Of a stretch of 64,000 nt of DNA, positions 38,540-50,632 are shown piece after piece. Within the stretch, counting starts at the first letter, position 1; each line of letters starts with the position of its first letter. The stretch is from Trema orientale (taxonomy: Eukaryota; Streptophyta; Magnoliopsida; Rosales; Cannabaceae), in the NCBI GenBank assembly GCA_002914845.1, contig JXTC01000111.1, forward strand, positions 588,669 to 652,668, in the 5' to 3' direction. A program made the position numbers and the translations under genes. The notes under the pieces were generated by a model. The model was not told the DNA's origin, did not search any database, and saw only the letters and a list, made by a program, of their open reading frames with translations.

Positions 38540-39796
38540 TTGGGAAATGAGGGAGAAGAAAATGTGACATTCATTTCTGAAGGATTAGATGTAGAATTTG
38601 AAGCAGTCTTAATCAACTTACTAAAAGAATACAGGGATGTATTTGCCTGGACATATGAAGATATGCCAGGACTCAATACCAAGTTGATCACTCATAAATT
38701 GGTTGTTAACCCCACTCTAAAGCCTGTGAAACAGATGACTAGAAATTTCAGCAACCACATTCAAGCTCAGATTAAGAAGGAATTGGAAAAGTTGATAGGG
38801 GCAGGGTTCATCAAACCTTATAAGCATCTTGTGTGGCTGGCTAATATTGTGCTAGTAAGGGAAAAAAATGGACAGATTCGGATTTGCATAGATTTTAGAG
38901 ATTTCAATAAAGCTTGTCTAAAGGATGATTTTTCTTTACCTAATTTGGACATGCTCATTGATGCTACAGTAAATCATGAGATGTTTTCATTCATGGATGG
39001 CTTTAGTGGGTACAATCAAATTAAAATGAATCTAGAGGATACCGAGAAGACTGCATTTAGAACTCCATTTGGAAATTTTTACTACACAGTAATGCCATTT
39101 GGTTTGAAAAATGTAGGAGCAACCTATCAAAAAGCTATGACGGTCATTTTCTATGATATCATCTATGACTGTGTGGAGGATTACGTGGATGACTTGGTAG
39201 TCAAATCAAGGGAGAAAGAGCAACACCTAGATCATTTCAGGAAGGTTTTCAATAGATGTAGAAAATATGATTTGAAGATGAACCATCTAAAGTGTGCATT
39301 CAGAGTGACAGAAGGAAAGTTATTGGGATTTGTTGTGCATAAGGGTAGAATTAGAATTGATGAGGATAAAACTGAAGCTATATTGGAACTGAAGCCACCA
39401 CAAAACCTTAAACAAATAAGAGAATTCATAGGTAAAATTTCTTATCTTAGAAGATTCATTCCTGCCCTAGCCAGTATCATTAAGCCACTACACCAACTCA
39501 CTAAGAAGAGCGTGGAATACAAGTGGGGACCTGAACACTAGTAAGCATTTGAAGAAGTTAAGAGAGTTTTGACCAATCCACAAGTAATGACTACACCTTT
39601 GCCTAATAAAGAATTGCTAGTCTATCTAACTACCTCGGAAGAAGCCATTGGAGTCTTAATAGCTCAAGAATAGAATGATGTTGAAAGGCCAGTCTACTAT
39701 CTTAGTAGACTTCTCAAAGGGCCAGAACAAAATTATTCCATGGCAGATAAGCTATGCACTACTTTGATGTATACAGTCTAGAAACTTAGGCACTAT
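38540..39796 (+). pseudogene. Tat reverse transcriptase and RNase H
   Basis: Reverse transcriptase is open from 38540 to 39541: KPVKQMTRNFSNHIQAQIKK, IRICIDFRDFNKACLKDDF, FRTPFGNFYYTVMPFGLKN and the catalytic YVDDL near 39185. The RNase H part continues (AFEEVKRVLTNPQVMTTPLP, RPVYYLSRLLKGPEQNY, KLRHYML) but is cut by adjacent stops TAG-TAA at 39539-39544, TAG at 39673-39675 and TAG at 39779-39781. Each fits a C-to-T change from CAG or CAA. Confidence 0.9.
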
Positions 39797-40894
39797 ATGC
39801 TCACTCACAAAGTTAGGATAATTACTAGCTCAGATCCAATTAAACTCATCCTTCTAAAGCCTGATTTAACTGGAAAATATGTCAAGTTGATACTTATGTT
39901 GAGTGAGTTAGATATAACTGTTGAAAAGCCTAAGGTTATTAAGAGTCAAGCTTTAGTTGATCTTCTGAAATATGCCAAGTGCCCTGAAGAGTTAGAAGTA
40001 ATAGAAATTGAAGAGAGTGAAGAACAGTGGGTACTCTATTTTGATGGAGCCTCTATTAGAAATAAGGAAAGCGCAGGAATTGTGATTTCGAATGACCAAG
40101 GGGAGATTTTCAAGAAAGCAGCAAAGTTAGCTTTCACTTGCTCAAATAATGAAGCTGAATATGAAGCTTTAGCTGTGGGATTGGGCCTAGCAAAGAAAAT
40201 GAAGATTTCTAAACTTAAAATCTGTGGGGATTCGAACTTAGTGATTAAGCAATTAAATGGAGACTTTGCTGTTAAAGAACTTAATCTAGTGAAGTACAGG
40301 GAAGAAATCCTAGACAGATTAAAAGGGTTTGAAAGCTATGAATTAGAGTTCGTACCTCATCATGAGAATAAATACGCAGATACTTTAGCTACCCTAGTTC
40401 TCAAAATGGGAAACACTGAAGAAAAGATAATTCAAATTCCCTTAGAAACTAAAGAGAGGCCAATTGAAGCTTTACCTCCGGAAAACACCAGTTGGATGCA
40501 AGTCATCAAAGCAAAGCTAGAAGACCCTACCCCTCAAGACTACAAAGAGATCAAATCTTTTATGCTACTAAACGGCCAATTATACAAGAAGTTAGGAGAC
40601 GGGATACTAGCTAGGCGTGTTTCAGAAGCATTTAGCAGACAGTTGCTAGAGGAGGTTCATGCTAAAGTTTGTGGGTTGCGTGGGCCTATTTTGTCAAGAA
40701 GGATTCAGAAATTAGGCTACTTTTGGCCTAAAATGAGAAAAGAAGCTGCTAAACTGCAGAAGAAGTATGAACAATGTCAAATTTTTGTTGACATTAGAGA
40801 AAATTGCTTCGTGGAAAAGGAAGATTGGAGGCAAAATTACATCAGTTATTTGATGTACCACCAATTTTCTGAGACAATTCATTGGCTCTTTTGA
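39797..40894 (+). pseudogene. Tat archaeal-type RNase H and first integrase zinc module
   Basis: WVLYFDGASIRNKESAGIVI, NNEAEYEALAVGLGLAKKMK, CGDSNLVIKQLNG and HHENKYADTLATL mark a second RNase H with its acidic residues (Asp, Glu, Asp, Asp), a Tat-lineage feature. From about 40590 an HHCC-like module follows (EEVHAKVCG ... YFWPKMRKEAAKLQ ... CQ). It is the first of two such modules. The frame ends at 40892-40894 by a small frame change into the next segment. Confidence 0.85.
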
Positions 40895-42047
40895 TCAAAC
40901 AGAAAGCATCAAGATACTTCATGAAAAATGGCCAATTATACAGAAGAAGTTTCTTAGGAAAATTCTTAAGATGCATTGGTCCTAATGAAATTGAGGAAGT
41001 GATGAAAGAAGTTCATGCGGGAGATTGTGGAAGCCATATGGGAGAAAGAAGGCTATATGAGCAACTCATTTCTATGGGATACTTTTGGCCAGTCATGGAG
41101 AATGAAATCATAGAATTTGCAAGGAGATGTGAAGCATGTCAAAAGCTTGGCAATTTAATACATGCTCCATCTGTGAAAATAGGAAGTGTCACCTCTCCTT
41201 GGCCATTCTACACATGGTCTCTTGATTTAATTAGGGCAATCACTCCTCCTTCTAGAGGTAAGAAGTGGATATTAGCTGCCAATGAGAATTTTACTAAGTA
41301 GTCAGAAGCGATTTCATTAAGGAAAGCTACTTCAGAGGCTGTGAGGAACTTTGTTTTGGAGAATATTATATGTAGGCTTGGCATTCCAAAAGGAATTCTT
41401 ATAGATAATAGGACACCATTCATAGGTCAACCTTTTGAATTATTGTTAGAAGAATACTAAATATACCATAGAAAATCAACAAGGTATACCCTAAAGGAAA
41501 TGGAGCAATTAAAGCCTTCAACAAAATATTGAAAGCTATTTTGGGAAAAATGATTGAAGAAGCATCCATCTCTTGGGATGACTGTCTGCCTTTGGCATTG
41601 TGGGCATACAGAACCACTAAAAACACAACAATAAAACAGATTCCATTCTCCCTGGTTTATGAGGCAGAAGCAGTGTTGCCTGTGGAGATTAATGTTCCCA
41701 CTGCTAGAATGACCTTGTCAACAAACAGAGAAAAAAGTTCCAGGGAATTCGATTTGGAAGCTTTGGAAGAGAAAATAGATCAAGTTCAAGAAAAAGTCCT
41801 GGTTTATCAAAGGAGGATTGCACAAGCTTACAACAAGATGGTCAAACTTAGGATTTTTCAAGAAGGAGACTTCATTCTAAAAACTGCCGATCATGTCTTA
41901 CATGCTCCTAAATTTGCTCCAAAGTGGGAAGGGCCTTATGAGGTGGTGAAAGTCAAGCCAACCGGATATTGTATTCTCAAGGACTTGGAAATAGGTAAGA
42001 CTCTACCCCCTACGAATTTGAAGTTTGTAAAAAAGTACTACTTGTAA
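40882..42047 (+). pseudogene. Tat integrase (second zinc module, core, C-terminus)
   Basis: A second HHCC module (MKEVHAGDCGSHMGERRL ... YFWPVM ... CEACQKLGNLIH), then the integrase core (SPWPFYTWSLDLIRAI, RLGIPKGILIDN) and the C-terminal part (41529-42047: LPLALWAYRTTKNTTIKQIP, PFSLVYEAEAVLPVEI, FAPKWEGPYEVVKVKPTGYC). Breaks: TAG 41299-41301 (Trp to stop), TAA 41458-41460 and a frame change near 41460-41528. The stop at 42045-42047 looks native. Confidence 0.87.
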
Positions 42048-42289
42048 TGGATGAAAGTCCACTAATATAATAAAATATCTCATACTGGAGACCTTTCAGG
42101 AGAAGTTTGTTTTAGTTATCTTGTCTTGCCTATTAAAGAACTCTAGAAGAAAATTTTAAGAAGGCTCTCAACCTAATAGTTTAAGCAGATCATATTACAG
42201 GATCATAAGTATCCATTTTATTAAAGAAATTTGTTATACATGATACTTGAACATATAAGAGTAAGTACATTTAGCATGTTGATAAGATA

Positions 42290-42570
42290 GGCGACTAGCA
42301 AATTTTCTTATAAAAGGTTCCTGGTAGAATTAAATGATTTACAAATTTGGAAAGTATATGATTATGTGATTTGGAAGCCTAAGTATGCTAGCATGCAATC
42401 CTTAAAGCCTAAACATATTTAAATAGTTATCAAGTATGTGATTATGCGGTTTAAAAACTTAAGCATGCCTAAATCAGATCATTAAACATGTGATTATGCG
42501 GCTGAAAAAGGCTAAAAAGTGCTAGTGTATGATCATATGGCCTAAAAATCTAAGTATGCTTACAAACAGT
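42290..42570 (+). repeat. Degenerate ~80-bp repeat in the Tat 3' region
   Basis: The blocks GTGATTATGYGGNTTNNAA and AAGTATGCT/AAGCATGCC recur about four times (42355, 42430, 42490, 42525). Non-coding, between integrase and polypurine tract. Confidence 0.6.
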
Positions 42571-42805
42571 TCAACTCTTAGAAGCCCCAAGTAATTCAAG
42601 ACTTGGAAGCCCCAAGCACTCAAACAATTCAAGTCTTAGAAGCCCCAAGCACTCAAACAATTCAAGTCTTAGAAGCCCTAAGCACTCAAACAATTCAAGT
42701 CTTGGAAGTCCCAAGCAATTCAAGCGTTGGAAACCCTAAGCACTCAATAATATCAAGTCTTGGAAACTCCAAGCCCCCAAATGTTTAAGTCTTGGAAATC
42801 CCAAG
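42570..42805 (+). repeat. 33-bp minisatellite in the Tat 3' region
   Basis: Units like GAAGCCCCAAGCACTCAAAC followed by AATTCAAGTCTTA repeat about seven times, with shorter 24-27-bp variants at the ends. Three adjacent units near 42605-42700 are almost identical. The 61-residue frame here (42603-42788) is only the repeat read in frame. Confidence 0.88.
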
Positions 42806-42833
42806 CAAAATATCCTGCCTTTTGTTTTGCAGC

Positions 42834-42850
42834 AAAAACTGGGGACTTTT
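42834..42850 (+). other. Polypurine tract of the Tat element
   Basis: AAAAACTGGGGACTTTT is followed by ATGAGTGTTAATACTC, where the 3' LTR should begin. Position and composition fit; the exact LTR start (42851-42853) is uncertain. Confidence 0.65.
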
Positions 42851-45800
42851 ATGAGTGTTAATACTCAAAGTTATTGATTCTCTATGGATTGATGATGACA
42901 AACTGGTTGATATGCTTAACAGAGAGGTATAATAATCATATGGCAGGTTTTGCTATTTTTCTTAAAATTTGATTAGCATGATACTTGATTATTTAAAATA
43001 TCCATGCCTTAACTTAAATAAACGATTGGACGAATTTCTGAATCCAATCTGAAAGGCTCAATGGTACTTCTAAATGTGAAATTCTGCCTTAAAAAAAAGG
43101 GAGGGGGATTATATGGCCAGTTGATACAAACCAATTTTATGACAGAATCTTTGAAGAGGCATCAGTTAAGTAGCCAGTTTTAGAGCAAGAACAGGGGACT
43201 TAAGAGTTGTATGAAATCCTAATACCCTGATTACTGGCACCAATGTTCTTAGAAATACATTTGATACAGTATTAAATGATACTAGACTAAAGTCCACGAA
43301 GCTATTTTAATAATAAATGCTTATTTACTGCAGAAATTTTGGATTTAGAAACCAGTATTGGTTAATGATACTATGAGCTTTTGTGAAATTTTGTGAAAAC
43401 CAGATTTTTGAAAGACATATATGAAATAGTCTATTTACAAATATTCAAGTATATCATTTGATGATGTTCTACCTAATTACTGAGAAGTATATGAGGTTAG
43501 TTGGTTCTTTTTATATTGCACTTAGCCAGAAGTTGGTATTTTTAGATAAACTTACTCATTCTACAGCTTGGATATTCTAAAGTTCATTGAAGACTCTTTT
43601 GATTTAAGGGTGTATCTCATATACCTATAGGGTCTGATTACTTTCTTTCAATTACTTGTAATTATACAAAGAGAAGATGATTGATGAACATGCATTTTGC
43701 TAAAAGCTTATGGACTTAGAGGAAGTTACAGAAACTACGAGTCTTAGGATAGAAAATCTTGGGTCACACGGTTATAGTTTTATATAAATAGTGATCTAAG
43801 GATAGAAATGAGTACAAGAATCTTTATTAAGATAATAAGTGCTAGTATATTGTAAGGTAAATCATTACAACAAAGATAATAGACAGTTTTATTCATAGAA
43901 CGTGAGTTTCTTCACAAGGTGTTGGTAAATTGGTATGTAACCAAAACCAGCTGTGAATATAGGTATTCTTTTATGGAGTCCCTTGAGAAGGGTCGATAGA
44001 AGCCTTCCCGATGCCTTGTTGAGAATTAAAACAAGGCATCGCAGTCCTTTGGTATGGTAATGAGATGGACTGAGAAAAAGCTCGTATAACCCTTCTATAA
44101 GATGGTCTCCTAGTTGCATCTACACCCGCCCTGTTGACACAACATGTAGACTTTGATGTACGAAGGACCGGTGGTATGGGAAGCTTTTGCAAGCAGGCTA
44201 GGGCAACGTCCAAGGAGACCAACTACTCGATCTCCTCAAGCACAGCTTGTAGGAAACGAGGTTACTGTTTATGCTGCCCTCGAAGGTAGGATGAGGCAGC
44301 AAAAACATCCCCTTTTAGGCTATGTTTGGTAGGAAGGAAAAAGGAGAAAAAGAAAAAAATTTGATGGAAAAGTGGAGGGAAATTGAAAAATTGGGTTGTT
44401 TGGTAAGAGAGAAAAGGGAAGGGAAAGGAAAAGGGGAGAGAAAAGTGGAAGGAAAAAATTAGTGGGACCCACATAAATTTTTTCCACTCAAAAGTGGAGA
44501 GAAAATAGGAATGAAAGGGTTTTATTAGTATATTAGTAAGTTAAATTACAAAATTACCCTTGTACTTAACTTTAAATAATAGTAATATGAGGGGTAAAAT
44601 TGTCATTCTAAATTAAACTAACTTTCTTTCCTCTCTACATACCAAATAACTATGAGGAAAAAATATTTTCCTTTCCATCTTACACATTTTTTTCCTTCCT
44701 ATTTTTTCCTTCCCTCCTATTTTCTTTTCTCTCTACCAAACATAGCCGTAATGTCTTCTGAAGTAGGAGCGGGGTAAATTTTCTAAGGAGTTGCCTAGAG
44801 ATGAATATGGATTGGAGATTCATAGGCATCTAAAAGCTTAAGAAATTTAATTATCTCTGGTTTGTAGACAGAAAAATGAGAATTTAGTAGAGACATCTCT
44901 TAAGGATCACGAAGAGTTTCTGTTTGGATAAAAGACAATAAGAAAGAAACTGGGTTTGATCTAAACTCACTCAGAAAAAGGGCCATTTATAGACTCTGTT
45001 TATTGATAATTTATTGAACTAGTGCAGTTTAGTCTTTCAAGGATAACTCTATCCTAGAAATTGTAAGGTAAGGGGCTGCAACAAGCAAAGCCTTACTTGA
45101 GCCGTGTGCCAGCAGCTTGAAAAAGACTATGCAATGAATGGCATAGATTTACCCTACTCAAGAAAGTCACCATTACATGCAAAGATAAAGCTTACAGGTA
45201 TGGCCATTTATATATGCTTAAATTACAGCTGGTGTAACTTGAATGACTCAATTCAGAGTTAGCTTTCTGATCTGATTTTGCTTAGCTATGGCGTATTCAT
45301 AAACTTTGTCTTTAACATGTTTTATTTGATTTTTCTACACATCTTTATTTTCATGAAATAAAGACCAATACCTTACAAATGTGAGTATTTCATGAGAAAG
45401 TTGCTATTAACTCATGGTATTAGATTTCTAGAAGGTACATTGGTCATAACATTTTGTCGTTCGATTCTCTACATATCTTATTATGAATTCCGTACAAAAA
45501 TCTGGGTATGTTTGAAGATTGATTAATTAATGTTTCTCGATAATTACATAATTCGTGCACAAGTCAGTGCATCATTAATTTATGATTCAAGATTTCTAAG
45601 TACTCGTGATTAAGGGAACCTGTTATAATATTTTGTATAAGGGTGATCACCTATTCCTTTGAGTATTTGTAAATTGCTCTCTAATTTACCTAGTATGAAT
45701 TTGCTTACTATCAACAGTGGAGCTGAAACTCTGAAAATAATTTATTAATATGTGACTATTATGAATATTTCCGTTAGGATAACAGTTATAATATGTGATC

Positions 45801-47661
45801 ATTTGTTCTATTACTCGCACTTACAAAATCTAATGTACCTAGTTGGTAAAGACTATAAATCCCTCACTTAGGCATTAAAAAAAAAAAAAAAGATTTTCCC
45901 ACTGATAGTTTAGTTATTTAAATTGAACTAGATCCCTATGGAAATTATTAAGGCAAAGTCTAGAGCTCTTCTTCAGCGAGCATAGACATTAAAATCATTT
46001 AACTATTCATTTAGAGGACCTGATTGTTCTAATTTAATTTGAAACTTACTATAGATTCAGACTTTAGAGAAAAGGATTATTAAGTCTTAGCTTATGAGAA
46101 GCCATCCCCTGATTTGAATCAAGTATTGCAAATATTTTAAGGTCTAAGATAGTTTCTCTAAAAATTGGAGTTATGAATAGAAATTCGAAATGCAAATAGG
46201 AATCTGATTAAGGAAAAGCAAATTTAATGGCAAAGAAATAAAGAATTTCATTAAAAGTTTAGTTATTACATAAGCAATATTATAAATAATTTCTTTTAGA
46301 TGGAAGGGAGTTCCAAACACACAGCTTAAGATCATCTTGAAGGTTGGTATTTTGAGTACAAAGGACCTTTTCCACGAGAGTCTTTTGGCTCTTCGAGTTA
46401 CATCCTGTGGATTAAAATAAGGCATCGAAGTTATACCCCCAGTGCTAGGTACAACCGATGCAGTAATAGGTCCTGAGGAGCAGGCAAGTTAACTTGGGTG
46501 GAAAGCCCTTATCAAAAAGACTAGGAAGTAGCTATGGGGTTGCCATTCTTCTTAGCTCCATTTGCACCCCATGGCAATCATCATTAGAGCCCAAAGAGGG
46601 TTTGAACAACAATGAGGCAAAAAAAGAAGGATGAGGGTAACAAGGACAGGGTAGTATCTAACTAGGCTAGCTCAATCCCTCCCTCAAGATTGGGTTGAGA
46701 AAGCTACAATCACTACTTCCGTTGCCTCCAAAGGAAAAGTAGAGGCATGCGAAACATTCCCTTTAGTTTCTTCTATAATAGAAGAGGAATGAATGTTCTA
46801 AGTTGTTACCTAGAGATTAGAATATCTCTTGGCACAACATGAGCTGATTAGAAACTCATGTGAGAGAACCTAAAGGTTTAGATGTATAATTGAGAAGCTT
46901 AAGGTACTTGATCATTTCGGATCTATAAGCTGAAAGGTGATACTTAAGGAAAGACATGGTTTTCTTAAGGAATTTTGCAGAGAACTTTTAATAGGAAAGT
47001 GAGAGATATTAAAAAAGTAAAAAGAACTAGATATGAACTAGAAATGGTTCTAATGTGAAGCTTTTATAGGCTGCAAATATTGTTAAGTTTATTTGGCAAA
47101 TTTAAACGGGTTTATGAAAACTAGTAGCTCATCTACTAAATTATTAATAGTAAACCTTGGAAAGAGCAGTAGATTTATCTGAAAAGAGAGATGCTGCATA
47201 AAGAGCTACAGCTGTGCTGCTTTACTCGAAAACTGTAAAGCTGGCCCAGAAATTGGCCTTCTTGCTGGAAAAATAAAGTGCAGCAGAGGCTGCATGTAAG
47301 GCAGACTTTGCTCTGCTCTGCCCTGCCCGAAGCAGTGTGGCACTATTGCCATACAAAAGAAAGTGTTAATAGGCCAAATACTTATGCCATCTGTATTCTT
47401 TCGTGATCCCCTAGGAGTTGACTCACTTTGTGCATAAAATATGCTAACAAATAGTTTATTTTATGTTTGCTAATATCAAAGTAGCACACTACAGTTTTAT
47501 CTGACTAAATATCCAGATCTTATTTACTACACTTTAAGGGTTTAAATCTATTAGTGATATTTTATCAGATTATTATCCTAGTATTTTCATGTTAATCACA
47601 ATTAAATGAACATTCACTATCATATTGAAAAACAATATTTGTTAGTGGGTAATCTAAGTTA
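42851..47661 (+). mobile_element. Two diverged LTR-like blocks after the Tat element
   Basis: No gene is present. 43850-45000 and 46230-47070 resemble each other: ATTAAAACAAGGCATCG / ATTAAAATAAGGCATCG, GTTGCCTAGAGAT / GTTACCTAGAGAT and a GCTTAAG...GACAGAAAAATGAGA-like stretch in the same order. The first block would be the 3' LTR of the Tat element (from 42851, to about 45500). The second would be a related LTR or remnant, cut at 47662 by the copia element. Boundaries are inferred. Confidence 0.5.
44318..44747. mobile_element. MITE with GGCTATGTTTGGTA ends
   Basis: Starts GGCTATGTTTGGTAGGAAGG and ends CTACCAAACATAGCC. The body is purine-rich on the left and pyrimidine-rich on the right, so it is largely self-complementary. 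About 430 bp, inside the first LTR-like block. Same family as 61872-62277. Confidence 0.88.
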
Positions 47662-49656
47662 AGGAAGCCTGGGATCTCCCACTTAAGAATCTTTGGAAGC
47701 ATAGCCCATGTGCATGTGCCAAACGAACATAGAACCAAGCTTGATGATAAAAGCGAGAAGTTTATTTTCATCAGCTACAACACCAACTCCAAAGGATATA
47801 AGTTATACAATCCCAACAATGGAAAAGTAATCATCAGCCAAGATGTAATATTCGATGAAGAAGGTGAATGGGACTTTGGTTCTCAAACAGATGATTACAA
47901 TTTTTTTCCACAATTTGAAGATGAAGACACACAAGTAGACCAAGCAAGAGAAGTCCATCAAGAGGCTACCACTCCACCTACTTCGCCAACATCTTCCACT
48001 CATAAAGATTCACCGCTTTCTTTCTTAACTGAGAGGCATGAAGAACGTACAAGAAGTCCTGAAGATCTATATGAGGTGACCGATAGACTCGAAAACCTCA
48101 CTCTATTTTGCCTATTTGCTGATTGTGAACCGGTGAATTTCCAAGAGGCTGTACAAGATGAAATGTGGAGGAATGCGATGGATGAAGAAGTCAAAGCCAT
48201 AGAGAAGAATGACACTTGGGAACTATCCACTCTTCCTAAAGGTCATAAAGCTATCGGTATAAAATGGGTATACAAGGTGAAGAAGAATGCCAATGGAGAG
48301 GTAGAAAGATACAAAGCAAGACTAGTTGCGAAAGGCTATAGTCAAAGAGCTGGCATTGACTATGATGAGGTATTCGCTCCTGTTGCACGATTGGAAACTA
48401 TAAGACTGATTATTTCTCTTACTGCTCAGAACAAATGGAAAATCTATCAGATGGATGTAAAGTTTGCATTTCTGAATGGAGTTCTTGAAGAAGAAGTCTA
48501 CATCGAACAATCATTGGGTTATGAGGTGAAAGGGCATGAGGACAAGGTGTTGAAGTTGAAGAAGGCTCTCTACGGACTAAAGCAAGTACCGAGAGCATGG
48601 AACAGCCGAATTGACAAATATTTCTAAGAGAATGGCTTCATTAAGTGCCCTTATGAACATGCTCTCTATGTTAAAACCAAAGATGGGGACATCCTGATCG
48701 TATGCTTGTACGTAGATGATCTCATATTTACTGGAAGTAATCCAAGGATGTTCGACGAATTCAAGAGAGTAATGACATATGAGTTTGAAATGACAGACGT
48801 CGGACTTATGGCATATTACCTCAGCATAGAAGTCAAGCAAAAGGAAGAAGGCATCTTCATCTCTGAAGAAAGCTATACAAAGGAGATCCTGAAGAAGTTC
48901 AATATGGATGATTGCAAGCCGATAAGTATACCAGTGGAGTGCGGAATAAAATTATTCAAAGATAATGAAGCAGAAAAAGTGGATCCAACACTCTTCAAGA
49001 GCCTTGTTGGATGCCTCCGGTACTTGACATGTACAAGGCCCGGCATTCTCTATGCAACTGGACTAGTGAGTCGTTACATGGAAACTCCAACAACCACTCA
49101 CTTCAAAGCTACAAAGAGAATTCTCCGTTACCTAAAAAGTACGATCAATCTTGGCTTGTTCTATTCAGTTTCCAATGATTATAAACTCGTTGGTTACAGT
49201 GATAGTGATTGGGCCGGAGATACCGATGATCGAAAAAGCACAACTGGTTTTGTGTTTTTCATGGGAGAGACTGCCTTCACCTGGGTATCAAAGAAATAAC
49301 CGATTGTCACTCTTTCAACATGTGAAGCTGAGTACGTAGCTGCTACATCATGTGTTAGCCATGCAATCTGGCTAAGAAGGTTATTGAAAGAGTTAAACAT
49401 GCCTTAAAATGAGCCAATAGAGATTTGCATCGACAACAAGTCAGCAATAGCTTTGGCTAAAAATCTAGTCTTTCATGACCGAAGCAAGCATATCGACACT
49501 CGCTATCATTAGATAGGAGAATGTGTTGCAAACAAAGAAGTACGATTGGAGTATATGAGATCACATGTTCAGATTGCTGATATTTTCACCGAGCCACTCA
49601 AGTTTGAAGACTTCACAAGATTAAGAAACTTGCTTGGTGTTATAAAACAAGTTTAA
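47662..49656 (+). pseudogene. Ty1/copia pol, 5'-truncated (integrase end, RT, RNase H)
   Basis: The frame begins inside the integrase C-terminal region (KPGISHLRIFGSIAHVHVPN, then TKLDDKSEKFIFISYN). Reverse transcriptase follows: EAVQDEMWRNAMDEEVKAIE, NDTWELSTLPKGHKAIGIKW, RLVAKGYSQRAGIDYDEVFA, PVARLETIRLIISL, YGLKQVPRAWN and catalytic YVDDLIFTGSN (48712 on). RNase H follows with YSDSDWAGDTDDRKSTTGFV and HIDTRYH. Stops: TAA 48625-48627, TAA 49297-49299, TAA near 49405, TAG near 49510. Gag, protease and most of integrase are missing, as is the 5' LTR. Confidence 0.92.
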
Positions 49657-49668
49657 GGGGAGGGGGGG

Positions 49669-50192
49669 TGTTGAAAATAAACTTGTTTCAAGCACATGAG
49701 AAGTGGTCCAATAAATTGGAGCTAGCCCAAGTGCAAAGTCCATAAAAGAGGAAGTCCAAGTCCAAATGAATGAGCCTTCCACCTAGAACTTTCTAGTGTT
49801 AGCTAGATATTAGTTTTATGCATGTAAATCATTTGATTACTTAGATTATTATTAGAAGTGTGTAGAAGAAAATATGTGTGTGGCTTAAGAATTTTTGTAA
49901 TTGTTTATTTGTGTGGTTCTCCTTGTTTCTCATGTAGTATAAATACCCCTCCCCATTTGAGCTCTAAGCATCAAGTAAGAAGCAAAGCTTCTAAGAGTGA
50001 AGTGAAGAGAGAAAGAAGAATAGCTTCTAGTGAGTGAGTGAGCTTGAAGAGTGAAATTGAGAGTTTTTCTCTTGTAATAATATTTGAGAAGAATAGCTTC
50101 TAGTGAGTGAGTGAGCTTGAAGAGTGAAATTGAGAGTTTTTCTCTTGTAATAATATTTGAGTGAAGTAATAAAGCTTGTTTTATTTCCAACA
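49669..50192 (+). mobile_element. 3' LTR of the copia element
   Basis: A polypurine tract (AAGGGGAGGGGGGG) is followed by TGTTGAAAATAAAC at 49669. The LTR ends TTTATTTCCAACA at 50192, giving TGTTG...CAACA ends. Length 524 bp. It includes a 73-bp tandem duplication. A TATAAATACCCC stretch near 49940 is a likely LTR promoter TATA box. Confidence 0.88.
50015..50160 (+). repeat. Perfect 73-bp tandem duplication in the copia LTR
   Basis: 50015-50087 and 50088-50160 are identical as far as I can read (start GAAGAATAGCTTCTAG, end TAATATTTGA). A perfect copy in an element with four nonsense codons suggests a recent event or a recent gene-conversion-like process. Confidence 0.92.
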
Positions 50193-50632
50193 GTTGGTTT
50201 TGACATTAAGTGATAAAAGAAAATTAAGTGGGATAAAAATATATCTCAATCTCAAATAAGAATAACTAGTAATTTGAAAGCTTTATATATTTGCTGTCTT
50301 TTTGTTTAAGCTTGGAAGCATAGTTACAGCTCGCAAACCTAGAAACTGAACTCAGTTCGTATCTGAGAATATGTATCAGTCTGTTTGTGTTTTTCATTTC
50401 TTCTTTTGTTTTTCCGTTTTCTTTTGGCTGAGACATAGATGGCAATATTCATTTGAACGTATGATATTATGATGGATGAATACCATGTATTGATATTTGC
50501 TGAATCGGAATGGAACTAAAAAAAAATAACAAAATATGTTATATTTTTGTAATAATGCAGCCAACCACCGAAGATGGGCCTCAAGCAAGCAAAGGGATAA
50601 GGTCCAATATTAGATTTGGTACATTATCAAGA
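50193..50632. other. Intergenic, nothing recognised
   Basis: AT-rich; short open frames only, none supportable. Confidence 0.5.

Larger units (their letters stand above)
35937..42850 (+). mobile_element. Tat-type Ty3/gypsy retrotransposon, internal region
   Basis: Complete in layout: primer-binding site (35937-35953), gag, protease, reverse transcriptase, RNase H, a second archaeal-type RNase H, integrase, a repeat-bearing 3' region and a polypurine tract (42834-42850). The extra RNase H between RNase H and integrase and the tRNA-Arg-type primer site are hallmarks of the plant Tat lineage. At least ten stops and several frame changes make it inactive. Confidence 0.9.

Noticed and set aside
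42603-42788. 61-residue repeat peptide
   Set aside because: 33-bp minisatellite in the Tat 3' non-coding region.
35937-42850. Integrated plant pararetrovirus
   Set aside because: Gag-protease-RT-RNase H-integrase order with PBS and polypurine tract and no movement or coat protein signature; a gypsy retrotransposon.
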